A stretch of DNA of 64,000 bases, from NCBI GenBank assembly GCA_964433135.1, contig CAYSQW010000001.1, forward strand, positions 1-64,000. Direction: 5' to 3'. Positions within the stretch are counted from its first letter, which is position 1. Each line of letters opens with the position of its first letter. The position numbers were made by a program, and so were the translations under genes. This DNA comes from CAYSQW01 sp964433135 (GTDB taxonomy: Bacteria; Acidobacteriota; Aminicenantia; Aminicenantales; Aminicenantaceae). This document shows positions 52,227 through 61,794 of this stretch, piece after piece. The notes under the pieces were generated by a model. It did not search any database. It was given only the letters and a program-made list of their open reading frames with translations, and was not told where the DNA came from.

Positions 52227-52544
52227 TTACTTTTTCTTGGGAGGGGGACCCACCGTGATAAGGGGTTTCAAGTTCTGGAAGGTTTTTTCTCCGATCCCCT
52301 GTACCTTCATGAGATCTTCGATCCTTTGAAAGCGGCCATGCTGCTGACGAAAATCGAGAATCCTCTGCGCCACTTTCGGCCCGATCCTAGGCAGTTCCTG
52401 CAGCTGGACCAACGTAGCCGTATTGAGGTTGATCTTAGATCCTTCCTGATTCATCCGCACGGATTCAGCCGAAACGGACAGCCCGGTCCCCATAACCGCC
52501 AGGATCAAAGCACATGCCAGGCTTTTCATTAAATTATTCTTCAT
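52227..52544 (-). CDS. ComEA-like helix-hairpin-helix DNA-binding protein, secreted
   Basis: A 105-residue exported protein: signal peptide (SLACALILAVMGTGLSVSAES, quoted in part) followed by the ComEA HhH motif INLNTATLVQLQELPRIGPK and GIGEKTFQNLKPLI. The family binds double-stranded DNA during uptake. A strong AAGGAGG precedes the ATG. The presence of dprA nearby fits natural transformation but does not prove it. Confidence 0.9.
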   Translation of the reverse strand: MKNNLMKSLACALILAVMGTGLSVSAESVRMNQEGSKINLNTATLVQLQELPRIGPKVAQRILDFRQQHGRFQRIEDLMKVQGIGEKTFQNLKPLITVGPPPKKK

Positions 52545-52709
52545 GCTGACCTCCTTTCACATGGGGAAGTGCAAGAACGAAGCCAGGATGAGAAATCACG
52601 TAACATCAATTATTTCAATACGATTTTTTCTCTTTGGCACATCATCCGTGAACATCGGGGGACATGCCGATCCATGGAGAGTCAACCGCGGCTGACATCC
52701 GGCCGGGAA

Positions 52710-53594
52710 TCAGGAGCGAGGGTGATTTTTCCGATAAACATCAAGCAGGCGCTTCAGATCCAGATGAGTGTATTTCTGAGTGGTCGCCAAGCTCGCATGA
52801 CCGAGCAATTCCTGAATGACGCGTAGATCCGCTCCCCGGCTCAGCAGGTGGGAGGCGAAGGAATGCCGGAGAGAATGAGGGCTTATTTTCCGGCGCACGG
52901 CGGAATCGTGGATATATTTGTCCACGATCCGCTCGACCGAACGTGCGGATAACCGCTCCCCGCGATAATTAAGGAAACAGGCTTCGGAATCGATCTCCCC
53001 GCCGTGAATTTCCAAGCGGCGCCGCAGATATGTTTTCAGGGAGTTCTCCGCCGTCATGCCGAAAGGAATCAGCCGTTCCTTTTTTCCTTTTCCACGGATC
53101 CGAATGATACGTTCAGAAAATCCGATATCGTTCAGGTTCATGCCCACCAGTTCACTGACCCTCACGCCGGTGGCGTACAGAAACTCCAGGACGGCTTTGT
53201 CCCTGATATCGAGGATCTTCTTCGAACCGGGCATGTCCAGGAATCGCGCCATCTCTTCTTCTGAAAGAAACGTAGGGACCGATTCCTCCTGTTTCGGCGT
53301 CGCCACCACTTTCGCGGGATTATCTTCCAGCCAGTTTTTTCGAATGCAAAACCGAAAGAAAGACCTGACGGCGGCGAGTTTTCGGGCTATGGTCGATCGT
53401 TTCTCCCCCTTCTCGAAAAGAGAAGCTAGAAAACCTCTGATCGCGACATTATCCACGTCCTTCAATCGAATCCGGCGTTCCCGCAGGTAATCCCGCAGTT
53501 GGGATAAATCACGGCGGTATCCGTCGATGGTATGCTGAGACGCGTTTTTTTCATGGCGCAAAAACGCGCAAAATGCATCCAGTTCCTTTTTCAC
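52710..53594 (-). CDS. xerC: Tyrosine recombinase XerC/XerD
   Basis: Resolves chromosome dimers at dif with its partner. The 294 residues show the SAM-like N-domain (1-95) and the catalytic domain with Arg145 (GVRVSEL), Lys169 or 171 (RGKGKKER), His240-x2-Arg243 (HSLRHSFASH), His266 (GHAS) and Tyr275 (TQKYTH). Location after topA supports XerC. No attachment-site or integron structure is beside it. Confidence 0.94.
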   Translation of the reverse strand: MKKELDAFCAFLRHEKNASQHTIDGYRRDLSQLRDYLRERRIRLKDVDNVAIRGFLASLFEKGEKRSTIARKLAAVRSFFRFCIRKNWLEDNPAKVVATPKQEESVPTFLSEEEMARFLDMPGSKKILDIRDKAVLEFLYATGVRVSELVGMNLNDIGFSERIIRIRGKGKKERLIPFGMTAENSLKTYLRRRLEIHGGEIDSEACFLNYRGERLSARSVERIVDKYIHDSAVRRKISPHSLRHSFASHLLSRGADLRVIQELLGHASLATTQKYTHLDLKRLLDVYRKNHPRS

Positions 53595-53652
53595 AACGGC
53601 TCTCTACCCCGGCCCTCCTCACGGCTTCCCCCGGCCCGGCTCGTATCGGCTT

Positions 53653-55863
53653 TCACTCTTTTTCCGGTTCGACATCCTGTTTAAAAGAGCACTCCTTATC
53701 ACTGCAATAAAGATAAGAAGTTCCCTTTACGGCATTTTTCCGGAGAACGAATTCTCTGCCGCATACCGGACAAGGCTGAGGCACCGGCTCATCCCAGGTG
53801 GCGAACTTACAGCCGGGATAACGGCTGCAGCCGTAGAAGATTTTTCCTTTTCGGGTTTTCTTGCGGACGATGGTTCCTCCGCATTTCAGCGGACACGCGA
53901 TTCCAGTATCCTTTTTCTCGCTTTTGATGTACTTGCAGCGGGGGTAATCCGAACAGGCGACAAACGCACCGTATCTTCCCTGTCGCTGGACCAGCGGAGC
54001 TCCGCATTGGGGACATTTTTCCTCCAGCACGACAGGCTCTTTCTTGTCGAAGCTCTTCTTGTACGTGCATTCCGGGTAACCGGAACACGCCTTGAAACGA
54101 CCGTAACGCCCTTCTTTGATAACGAGGCCCTTGCCGCACTCAGGACAGATCTCTTCCGAAGGAATCCCCTGTTTTTTCACTCCTTCTCCCTGTTCGGCTT
54201 TCTCCATGTCTTTCTGAAGCATGTCATAATACGACTGCAGATATTCCAGGCGGCTCTTTTTCCCTTCGCTGATCAAATCCAACTGTTCTTCCAAACGGGC
54301 GGTGAATTCAAACTTCATCAAATCAGGGAATTTCTGGATCAGATAATCCGTCACATAAATCCCGACTTCCGTCGGAATGAACCGCCCTTTTTCCTTGATG
54401 ACGTAATCCCGGCCCTGGATCGTGGCGATAATGGGAGCGTACGTGCTCGGCCGACCGATCCCCTTCGCCTCGAGCTCTTTCACCAGGGTTCCTTCAGAAT
54501 ATCGGGAAGGCGGTTGGGTAAAGCTTTGCTTGGACTCGAGTTGAGACAGTTCCAGGCGTTCTCCGGTTTCAACGGTGGGAAGCGTCGGGGAATCGCTCTT
54601 TTTAGGTGTCAGAACAAGGTGCCCGTCGAACTTGATCACTTCTCCCTTGGCTTTGAATTGGTGTTTGAGCGCACGGATATCAAACTCCGTCTCCTCCACC
54701 TGAGCGGCGCTCATCTGCGATGCGATAAAACGGTTCCAGATCTGGGAATAAAGCCGGAATTCATCTGCGCTAAGGTATGCTTTCACTTTTTCCGGAGGCA
54801 GGTCGAAGGACGTCGGGCGAATGGCTTCATGCGCATCCTGGGCCTTGCGTTTGTTCTTGAACGCCCGCGGTTTCTCCGGCAGGTAGGCTTTCGAATAGGC
54901 CGTTTGGATATAATCTCTGGCTTCGCTCAAGGCGTCTTCCGAAATCCGGACGGAATCCGTTCGCATGTAAGTAATCAAGCCGACCAATCCTTTCGTACCG
55001 ATCTCCATGCCTTCATAGAGTTTCTGCGCGACCATCATCGTTTTTTTAACAGAAAAATGGTTCGCTCGAAAACTTTCCTGCTGCAGAGTGCTGGTTATAA
55101 AAGGGGGCGCGGGCGTTCTCTTTTTACGGCGTACTTTGACACCGTGCAGAATATAATCCGCGCCTTTCAAATCGGCGGTGATCGATTCAGCCTGTTCACC
55201 CGTCGCAATCTTGGCCTTCCTCCCGTCGATCTTAACCAGATTGGCTTTGAAAGGGGGCGGGGTCTGCGCTTTCAAGTGAGCCGTGATGGTCCAGAATTCC
55301 TCCGGAACAAAATCCCTAATCTCTTTCTCTCGTTCGCATATCAGGCGCAGGGCAATGGACTGAACACGACCGGCGCTCAATTTGCGCCCGACCTTCTTCC
55401 ACAGCAGAGGGCTTATGCTGTATCCCACCAGCCGATCCAGGATACGACGTGTCTGCTGTGCATCGACCTTTTGTTCATCCAGCGGCAATTTTTGTTCCAG
55501 CGCCTGCCGGATGGCGTTTTTCGTGATCTCGTGAAAAAGGATCCGGGAGACGTTAACCTTGGAATCCTTGAGAATCTCCGCCAGATGCCAGCAGATGGCT
55601 TCTCCTTCCCGATCGGGATCAGCCGCCAGCAGAACGGTATCACAGCCGCGGGCGGCCTTCTGCAATTGAGATACAACATCCTTCCGGCCCGGCAGAATAC
55701 TATACTCAGGCTCGAATCCATTCTCTATGTCGACGCCCATCCGGTTCTTGGGAAGGTCCCGGATGTGTCCCAGGGTCGCCTTTACGGAATACCCCGAACC
55801 GAAATAGCGTTCCATCGTTTTTGCTTTAGCGGGAGATTCAACGATTACAAGATATTTATACAT
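53653..55863 (-). CDS. topA: DNA topoisomerase I
   Basis: Relaxes negative supercoils. The 736-residue protein has the Toprim domain (YLVIVESPAKAKTM at the N-terminus, ADPDREGEAI), the catalytic region with Tyr near 296 (TYMRTDSVRIS) and a C-terminal tail with four zinc-finger-like Cys4 units (CPECGKGL, CPQCGAPL, CPLKCGG, CPVCGREF). Normal length and layout. Its ATG overlaps the dprA stop by one base in the dprA-topA-xerC order. Confidence 0.97.
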   Translation of the reverse strand: MYKYLVIVESPAKAKTMERYFGSGYSVKATLGHIRDLPKNRMGVDIENGFEPEYSILPGRKDVVSQLQKAARGCDTVLLAADPDREGEAICWHLAEILKDSKVNVSRILFHEITKNAIRQALEQKLPLDEQKVDAQQTRRILDRLVGYSISPLLWKKVGRKLSAGRVQSIALRLICEREKEIRDFVPEEFWTITAHLKAQTPPPFKANLVKIDGRKAKIATGEQAESITADLKGADYILHGVKVRRKKRTPAPPFITSTLQQESFRANHFSVKKTMMVAQKLYEGMEIGTKGLVGLITYMRTDSVRISEDALSEARDYIQTAYSKAYLPEKPRAFKNKRKAQDAHEAIRPTSFDLPPEKVKAYLSADEFRLYSQIWNRFIASQMSAAQVEETEFDIRALKHQFKAKGEVIKFDGHLVLTPKKSDSPTLPTVETGERLELSQLESKQSFTQPPSRYSEGTLVKELEAKGIGRPSTYAPIIATIQGRDYVIKEKGRFIPTEVGIYVTDYLIQKFPDLMKFEFTARLEEQLDLISEGKKSRLEYLQSYYDMLQKDMEKAEQGEGVKKQGIPSEEICPECGKGLVIKEGRYGRFKACSGYPECTYKKSFDKKEPVVLEEKCPQCGAPLVQRQGRYGAFVACSDYPRCKYIKSEKKDTGIACPLKCGGTIVRKKTRKGKIFYGCSRYPGCKFATWDEPVPQPCPVCGREFVLRKNAVKGTSYLYCSDKECSFKQDVEPEKE

Positions 55864-56963
55864 TACAATTTCCTCTGAAAATATTTTCCGGGGTTTTGAT
55901 AGATAACCCCTTTGAGCTCCAACTGCAGGAGAAGCGACAGCACTTCTGATACCGACATCCCGCTCTCCTCGACCAGGACATCGATATGCTTTTGGGCGTC
56001 ATTACGAAGCATTCCATAGATCTTCTCTTCCCGCGAATCGAGTGCGGGAGGGGATTCGAGGGTTTCTTCCCCCCGCTGATTCACCGCCTCCCTGACGGGA
56101 GACGGCAGTTCCTCAATGACGTCTTCCCACGATGCCACAAGTTTGGCCCCGGTCTTCAACAGCCAATTCGTCCCCCGGCTCAGGTCCGAGGTGATGGCAC
56201 CGGGAACCGCCATCACTTCCCGGTTCTGCTCCAACGCCAGGCGGGCGGAAATCAGAGAGCCGCTTTTCCGCGTGGCTTCCACCACCACCAAGGCCAGAGC
56301 CAAGCCGCTGATGATCCGGTTGCGAAGCGGGAAATGGAATCCGAGCGGAGGCGAATCAGGTGGAAATTCGGAGATCACAACGCCTTTCCGTTCGATTTCT
56401 TCAAAAACTCTTTTGTTTTCACGCGGATATATCCTCTCTAATCCGGATCCCATAACAGCGATCGTCTTCCCTCCTTTGAGGGCGCCCCAATGGGCGGCGG
56501 TATCGATACCGCGGGCCATCCCGCTGACGATCGCGAGGCCCCGCACCGCAAGATCGTGTGCCAGCTTCTCGCTGACGGCCCTGCCGTATGGGGTCGGTTT
56601 TCGTGCACCCACGATCGCCACCGCAGGCTCTTTAAGAAGCCGTATGTCCCCCGCGCAATACAGCACGAGAGGCGGATCGAAAATCTCTCTCAAATACTCG
56701 GGATAAGCCTCGTCGTCGATCGTGACGATCTCGACGCCTTGCTTCCCGAGCCGTTCAACCAAACGCTCGGCCCGTACCGTCAGTCCCGGAGACGCGAGAG
56801 CTTTCGCCTCCCGGGCGTCGAGCCCGAGGGACCTCAATCCGGCTTCGCCGGCGGTGAAGACCCCGGATATCGAAGGAAATCGTCGGCGAACAACGGCCGC
56901 GGATCTCAGATGGGAAGCCAGAACCAGATTTATTCCAACCCAGTAATGGAGCTTTTCCTTCAA
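55863..56963 (-). CDS. dprA: DNA-processing protein DprA/Smf
   Basis: Binds incoming single-stranded DNA and loads RecA in transformation. About 366 residues: N-terminal HhH/SAM region, Rossmann-like DprA domain (AIVGARKPTPYG, GLAIVSGMARGIDTAAH, GSGLERIYPREN, SEFPPDSPPLG, FPLRNRIISGLA) and a C-terminal winged-helix part. I place the start at TTG 56963, which overlaps the universal stress gene stop (TTGA) and gives the usual length. A longer in-frame ATG at 57077 would overlap that gene by about 120 bases. Confidence 0.9.
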   Translation of the reverse strand: MKEKLHYWVGINLVLASHLRSAAVVRRRFPSISGVFTAGEAGLRSLGLDAREAKALASPGLTVRAERLVERLGKQGVEIVTIDDEAYPEYLREIFDPPLVLYCAGDIRLLKEPAVAIVGARKPTPYGRAVSEKLAHDLAVRGLAIVSGMARGIDTAAHWGALKGGKTIAVMGSGLERIYPRENKRVFEEIERKGVVISEFPPDSPPLGFHFPLRNRIISGLALALVVVEATRKSGSLISARLALEQNREVMAVPGAITSDLSRGTNWLLKTGAKLVASWEDVIEELPSPVREAVNQRGEETLESPPALDSREEKIYGMLRNDAQKHIDVLVEESGMSVSEVLSLLLQLELKGVIYQNPGKYFQRKL

Positions 56964-57844
56964 GGGGCCTCGGAACACTTTGCCGGCGGGATGGCGAACA
57001 CCGGCATCGAACTGTAAGCGATGACCTTTTCCGTCGTGCTTCCCAGGAAGAAACGCTCCAAGCGGCTCTGTCCGCATGTCGATATCACGATGAGGTCGTA
57101 CTTGTGCGTTTCAAGATAATCGACGATGCCGGCCGATGCATTGACAGCCGGAAACACATCTTCTTTCACCTTGAAATTTTCCTTCCCCCTCCGCTTTCGC
57201 TGACTGATCCGATCCCGAAGGGCATCCATCATTCCTTCCACGACCCGCGGCGCAAAATTATGATCGTGCAGTTCGAGGATGCTCAACAGCATGATGTCCG
57301 CATTGAATCCGCGCGCCAATTCCCAGGCGTAATCCCGTTCGATCTCTTCCTGATCGGAGAAGTCCGTCGGAACCAGGATCTTTTTAAAAACCGGTTTTCC
57401 TCTTCTTTTCTTGGTGGCCAGAACAGGTACCGGGGAACTTCGGAGCACCTGGTTGGCAACACTACCAATGAAAAGCCGGTCCAATCCGGTTCGCCCTTTT
57501 TTTCCCATGACGATCAAGTCCGCTTCTTCCTCGCGGGCGGCGGCCACGATGGCCTCTCCCGCCTTGCCCTCTTTTACCAGGCTGCGGAAAGAAAGTCCTT
57601 CTAGCCGGTTTTGTTCATCCAGGCGTTTCAGCATCTTCGATTTGACGCCGGCGATCCGGCTGGACAGTTCACCCTTGATCGCGTCCGCCGTATTGTAGAG
57701 AGCGGGAGAGAAATCGGGAACCACGTGCAACGCCAGCAGCTCGGCGCCGAACACACGCGCAAAGACAGCCGCATAGCGCAGCGCATCGCTCGCCTCATCC
57801 GAAAAATCCGTCGCCCAGAGAATTCTTTTCATGCGAATCGTCAT
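56960..57844 (-). CDS. Universal stress protein with two UspA domains
   Basis: A 294-residue tandem UspA protein. Domain one (about 5-140) ends in the ATP-binding signature GKKGRTGLDRLFIGS; domain two (about 153-285) has CGQSRLERFFLGST, with Cys in place of the first Gly. The ATG at 57844 has GAGGAG upstream. Role in stress or dormancy is general to the family. Confidence 0.93.
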   Translation of the reverse strand: MTIRMKRILWATDFSDEASDALRYAAVFARVFGAELLALHVVPDFSPALYNTADAIKGELSSRIAGVKSKMLKRLDEQNRLEGLSFRSLVKEGKAGEAIVAAAREEEADLIVMGKKGRTGLDRLFIGSVANQVLRSSPVPVLATKKRRGKPVFKKILVPTDFSDQEEIERDYAWELARGFNADIMLLSILELHDHNFAPRVVEGMMDALRDRISQRKRRGKENFKVKEDVFPAVNASAGIVDYLETHKYDLIVISTCGQSRLERFFLGSTTEKVIAYSSMPVFAIPPAKCSEAP

Positions 57845-57960
57845 CTTTTCTCCTCATTATCGGCTTAATTGCAGCCCCGGCACAGTTATTTTAACAAGAA
57901 AAAATGAAAAGGCAAGAGAATTAGCCCGCCTGTAGCCACCGTGAAACGAACCGCGGATAT

Positions 57961-59271
57961 TCAAGGACTGAAAAGGACCGAGCCGCTGGTATAAAACGCG
58001 CCCGCCACGGCTCCCGTCATAAGACATGCAAGGGTCGCGGCCAATAAAGCTCTGAAACCGATCCGGGAAAGATCTTTGAGTCGCGACGGCGCCAGCGCTC
58101 CGATCCCACCCATGAAGATCGCCAGCGAGGCGATATGCGCGAAGCCGCAGAGGGCGTAAGAGGCGACAATGACCGACCGAGGGTTTTTCAGGACACCTGA
58201 AGCCGCCAGCTGAGAGAGATGTTGATAGGAGGCAATCTCGGTCGCTACGGTCCTTTCACCGATAACTTTAGCCACGGCCAAGGCGTCTTCGGGGGGAACT
58301 CCCAGGATCAGCGTAAAAGGATAGGCGCAAAAGCTCAGTATGGATTTGACGGACCAAGCCATTTCCCAGCCGAACCAGGTGTTCACGATCCCTCCCAGCC
58401 AACCGAGGATCAGATCGACAAGGGCCAGCAGACCGAGGAACGCGATCAGCAACGTGATAATCCCCCCCAACAATTTCAGACCGCTGTTGGCACCGTTGAT
58501 GACGGACATGATCAGATTTTCATCCCGTTCATAGTGCGGTTTGATACTCATACCGAGAGTCAATGGGGTTTCGGTTTCAGGAACCAGAAGCTTCGACATC
58601 ACAAGGGAAGCCGGAGCCGAAAGCAGCGAAGCTGAGATCAGATGCCCGGCAATGGTCGGCATCTGATCCTGAAGAAAAAACACATACAGTGCCAGGACCG
58701 TCGATGCGATGGTTCCCATGCCCGCCGTCAGAATCGTGGTCAATTCGGACAGCGTCATCTCTTTCAGGTGGGGCTTGATCACAAGCGAGGACTCGACGCC
58801 GACGAAGATATTACTGGCGACACAGAGGGATTCCGCCCCGCTGATTCGCATCAATTTTGTGAAAACCGCGGCGAATCCCCGAATCAAAAACGGCATGACA
58901 CGCAGATAATACAGCGCGCCTACCAGGGAGGCGAAAAAGATTATCGTCGGGAGAGCCTGGAACGCCAAAATATTCCCCAGCGAGCTTTCCCCGGCCTCAT
59001 TGGTCGATCCCAATGGCAGGGCTAATCGACCGAAAACGAATTTGGTTCCGGCGGTTGCACTGTCTAAAACCGTGACGACGACGTTATTGACGAACAAAAA
59101 AAATTTCGCTCCGACCGGTACCAGAAAAATAAATCCGGCCATCAGCAGCTGCAACGCGACCCCCCAGAACACGACCCTCCGGTTGATGATGCCGCGATTG
59201 CGGGAACACCCCCATGCAAAGGCGACGATGACAAAGATCCCCAGGAAGCTGACGAGGTTGTAAATATTCAT
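57961..59271 (-). CDS. Concentrative nucleoside transporter (NupC/CNT family)
   Basis: A 436-residue inner-membrane symporter for nucleosides. Family landmarks: RVVFWGVALQLLMAGFIF near the N-terminus, ESLCVASNIFVGVESSLVIKP (quoted in parts; about 150-172), the cation/nucleoside region STVLALYVFFL and the closing ALCGFAHIASLAIFMGGIGAL. About ten to eleven helices. Supports uptake and salvage of nucleosides. Confidence 0.93.
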   Translation of the reverse strand: MNIYNLVSFLGIFVIVAFAWGCSRNRGIINRRVVFWGVALQLLMAGFIFLVPVGAKFFLFVNNVVVTVLDSATAGTKFVFGRLALPLGSTNEAGESSLGNILAFQALPTIIFFASLVGALYYLRVMPFLIRGFAAVFTKLMRISGAESLCVASNIFVGVESSLVIKPHLKEMTLSELTTILTAGMGTIASTVLALYVFFLQDQMPTIAGHLISASLLSAPASLVMSKLLVPETETPLTLGMSIKPHYERDENLIMSVINGANSGLKLLGGIITLLIAFLGLLALVDLILGWLGGIVNTWFGWEMAWSVKSILSFCAYPFTLILGVPPEDALAVAKVIGERTVATEIASYQHLSQLAASGVLKNPRSVIVASYALCGFAHIASLAIFMGGIGALAPSRLKDLSRIGFRALLAATLACLMTGAVAGAFYTSGSVLFSP

Positions 59272-59421
59272 GTCGAACTCTAATCTTTCCGGTGTCGGAT
59301 GCTCTTCTCCGAAACAGAGGACGCTCCGCGGTGCTCAGCCTTCGATCCTTTTCCCCCGGATCGTGTCTACCGTCCTGTCTCTCCGGCAGGAGCCGCGGAT
59401 TCCGAATCCAAAACGGCAATC

Positions 59422-59745
59422 TCAAAAAGACCAGATTTCGGGCTGCATAAGATGGCGGGCATAGACCAGCAGCGAACGAACCACCAGCGTGTCCAGAGCC
59501 AATAAAACCAGGATGGCCAGCATGGGGCTGATATCGAGCCCTCCCACTCGATGGGGAGGAAGGAGTTTCCGGAGCGGTTTCAACGCCGGCTCTGTCAAAC
59601 GGTAAAGGATCACGAGGAAACGGCCCAGGGAAGGCGTCGGGAACCAGGAGAGAATCGCGCGGAAGAGAATGATCCAAATATAAAACCGGATCATCAAGTG
59701 GAGGATGTTGGCGAAACCGACAAGAAATTGAGCCCAGAACACCAC
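59422..59745 (-). CDS. YggT-family membrane protein
   Basis: A 107-residue protein with two hydrophobic helices (about 15-35 and 72-92) and the YggT signature ILSWFPTPS and RLTEPALKPLRKLLPP. GTG start with TGAGGTG upstream. The family is near cell-division genes in other bacteria and its role is not settled. Confidence 0.9.
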   Translation of the reverse strand: MVFWAQFLVGFANILHLMIRFYIWIILFRAILSWFPTPSLGRFLVILYRLTEPALKPLRKLLPPHRVGGLDISPMLAILVLLALDTLVVRSLLVYARHLMQPEIWSF

Positions 59746-59959
59746 GCGAAAAACACCTCACATATCAGAATATCCAGACTGTTTCAGTTTACAGTATTCA
59801 GACAAAAATCAAAAGCATTATCCTCCCCCGTATTAAATCCGGAGATTTACGGAACCCGGAAACGGCTTCCCATTGTTTTGCCGGGATTCGATTCCTCGTC
59901 ATGTAACCAGGTTGCTCCTTCCTCGGATTTGATCTATAATTTCTGGCAGGGATCGAACC

Positions 59960-61147
59960 ATGAAAACCAAAATAAGAAAAATTTCCAGCCTGTCTTTGCT
60001 GTTCCTCTGTTTCCTGCCGCAGGCGACTCTGCTCCATGGGCGGGACCAGACGACCTCTCTCAAGGTAATCGCCGAGTTGGCCAATATCCGCGAAAACCCG
60101 GATATCGGCAGCGCCATCCTCATCCAAGTCCCCCACGGTACCATCTTGAACTCGGACGAGAGGACGGGCGATTGGTACCGCATTTCTTTCTCGGGAGAGA
60201 AAGACCTCCCGCTGACCGGCTATGTCCATGAAAGCCTGGTCCAGCCGATGAGCGATCCTTTCCGAAAAGAACCGGAGCCGGTCCCGCCGGCGCGAGAACC
60301 CGAATTAATCCCGGAGACCACTCTACCCAAATCCCGGCCCACAATTCCGAAGCGAACCACCCCGAACCGAAAAGATGCGAACCCGGTTTTCACTGTCGCC
60401 TTTACAGGCGGCGGATTCTATCTTTCGGGAGGAGACCTCAATACCGGCCTCCAGGGCCTGGCGGACTATTACAGGATTTCGCTCGGGTCCTCTTCCGATG
60501 AAAATCCGGAACCGATTCATCTGGGTGCGGTTTTCGGCGGGGACATGCTGTTCGGCATAACCCCCGCTTTTTCCGTCGGCCTGGGAGCCGACTACATAAT
60601 CGGAAAGAAAAAGAGCTCGGTTGTCTATGCAGAAGATCCCTCTGCTTGGACACTCACCGCACAGCCAGAGATCAAAGCCCTCCCGGTAAGATTCATGCTC
60701 ATTTTTCATCCCCAGCCGTTTATCTCCTTCAAAGCGGGGATTGAATACATTTTCGCCCAATGCCGCTATGCTTACCGGATGGAGTCGGGAGACACCTGGG
60801 AAGAATGGACCGGAAACGCTACCTCCGGAGGCCTGGGAGTGACGGCGGGAATCGGAGTCGACCAAGAAGTCACCTCTTTTGCGAGCCTGTTCTGCGAACT
60901 TTTCGCCCGATACGCCAGACTCTCTTCCTTCAAAGGAACGAGCGAATACCGAGCCTCTTCCGGCCTTGAATCCACGGAGGACGGTTTCCTGTATTCCTAT
61001 CAGGGTGAAGTGACGGAAGGATCGACCTATCCGCTGCTTTTCATCCGCGAACGAGAACCGACCGAAGCGGGAGTTTCCGAAGTGGAAAAAGCCACCCTGG
61101 ATCTTTCAGGGTTCGGCTTGCGGCTAGGGATCAAGTTTCGTTTCTGA
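59960..61147 (+). CDS. Secreted protein with bacterial SH3 domain and predicted outer-membrane barrel
   Basis: A 395-residue exported protein: signal peptide (about 1-27), SH3b domain (about 32-95: ANIRENPDIGSAIL, GDWYRISF, GYVHESLV), a Pro/Glu/Arg linker (about 100-140) and a C-terminal region of alternating strands ending LRLGIKFRF, with a terminal Phe that marks outer-membrane barrels. SH3b domains commonly bind peptidoglycan, so the protein may tie wall to outer membrane. Its last 24 bases overlap the convergent methyltransferase gene. Confidence 0.84.
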   Translation: MKTKIRKISSLSLLFLCFLPQATLLHGRDQTTSLKVIAELANIRENPDIGSAILIQVPHGTILNSDERTGDWYRISFSGEKDLPLTGYVHESLVQPMSDPFRKEPEPVPPAREPELIPETTLPKSRPTIPKRTTPNRKDANPVFTVAFTGGGFYLSGGDLNTGLQGLADYYRISLGSSSDENPEPIHLGAVFGGDMLFGITPAFSVGLGADYIIGKKKSSVVYAEDPSAWTLTAQPEIKALPVRFMLIFHPQPFISFKAGIEYIFAQCRYAYRMESGDTWEEWTGNATSGGLGVTAGIGVDQEVTSFASLFCELFARYARLSSFKGTSEYRASSGLESTEDGFLYSYQGEVTEGSTYPLLFIREREPTEAGVSEVEKATLDLSGFGLRLGIKFRF

Positions 61148-61792
61148 CCGGTGAAGCAACACGATGTGCTGGGCATGCAGTCCACGGAACAACGGATAGA
61201 TTCCGACCGGTTTCCAACCGGCACGCCCGGCGCTCTCCAGAAATTCCCGGCGTGAAATCATTTTGATCGGGGCTCTGCTTTTCCCGAATTTTTTCCTGAG
61301 CCGCCGCTGCCATTCGTGCAGCTTCAACGTCTGATAGAAGGAACAGATCGCATATCCTCGTGAGACGGAAGCGAATTCCTCGAGGATCGAACGCCTTTCC
61401 TCCTCCACGCGGACATGATGAAAAAAGCGCATGCAAAACACCAGGTCAAAGGCTTGCCGGCGGAAAGGAAGCGACTTCTTGGCGTCAGCCACGCACCCCA
61501 AACCTATATCATCCCGGGAATCCCGATGTTTTGTACGGGCGCGCCGTACCATCTCCAGCGAATAATCACAGCTCACCGGAATATAGCCGTGTTCGGAAAG
61601 CAGATTCGAGAAACGCCCGTATCCGCAGGGCAGATCCAGAGCCGTCCGGCGGGAATCGGGAAGTTCCCGCATGATCTTGTTCAGAAGACGCCGTTCCCGT
61701 CCGTGTACCAAGCGCTGGTCCAGCCCGCGGTAACGTCTTCTTTCGTAGTCTTTGACTTCTTCTTCTTTAAAAGGAGTATCGGTGGCGTTCAT
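61124..61792 (-). CDS. SAM-dependent methyltransferase of envelope cluster
   Basis: A 222-residue class I methyltransferase: motif I ALDLPCGYGRF (about 51-61), acidic CDYSLEM (about 74-80), post-motif LVFCMRFFHHV. Located two bases after the glycosidase-like gene and after the WaaP-type kinase gene, so it probably modifies a lipid A, core or O-antigen intermediate. Substrate unknown. Confidence 0.87.
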   Translation of the reverse strand: MNATDTPFKEEEVKDYERRRYRGLDQRLVHGRERRLLNKIMRELPDSRRTALDLPCGYGRFSNLLSEHGYIPVSCDYSLEMVRRARTKHRDSRDDIGLGCVADAKKSLPFRRQAFDLVFCMRFFHHVRVEEERRSILEEFASVSRGYAICSFYQTLKLHEWQRRLRKKFGKSRAPIKMISRREFLESAGRAGWKPVGIYPLFRGLHAQHIVLLHRSETKLDP

Positions 61793-61794
61793 GG

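Noticed and set aside
52710..53594. Tyrosine recombinase as a sign of an integrated element
   Set aside because: Length, motifs and dprA-topA-xerC order identify the housekeeping dimer-resolution enzyme; no attachment repeats or cargo.
54007..55878. Plus-strand open frame of 623 codons
   Set aside because: Antisense to topA, which is unmistakable; no domain or ribosome-binding site.
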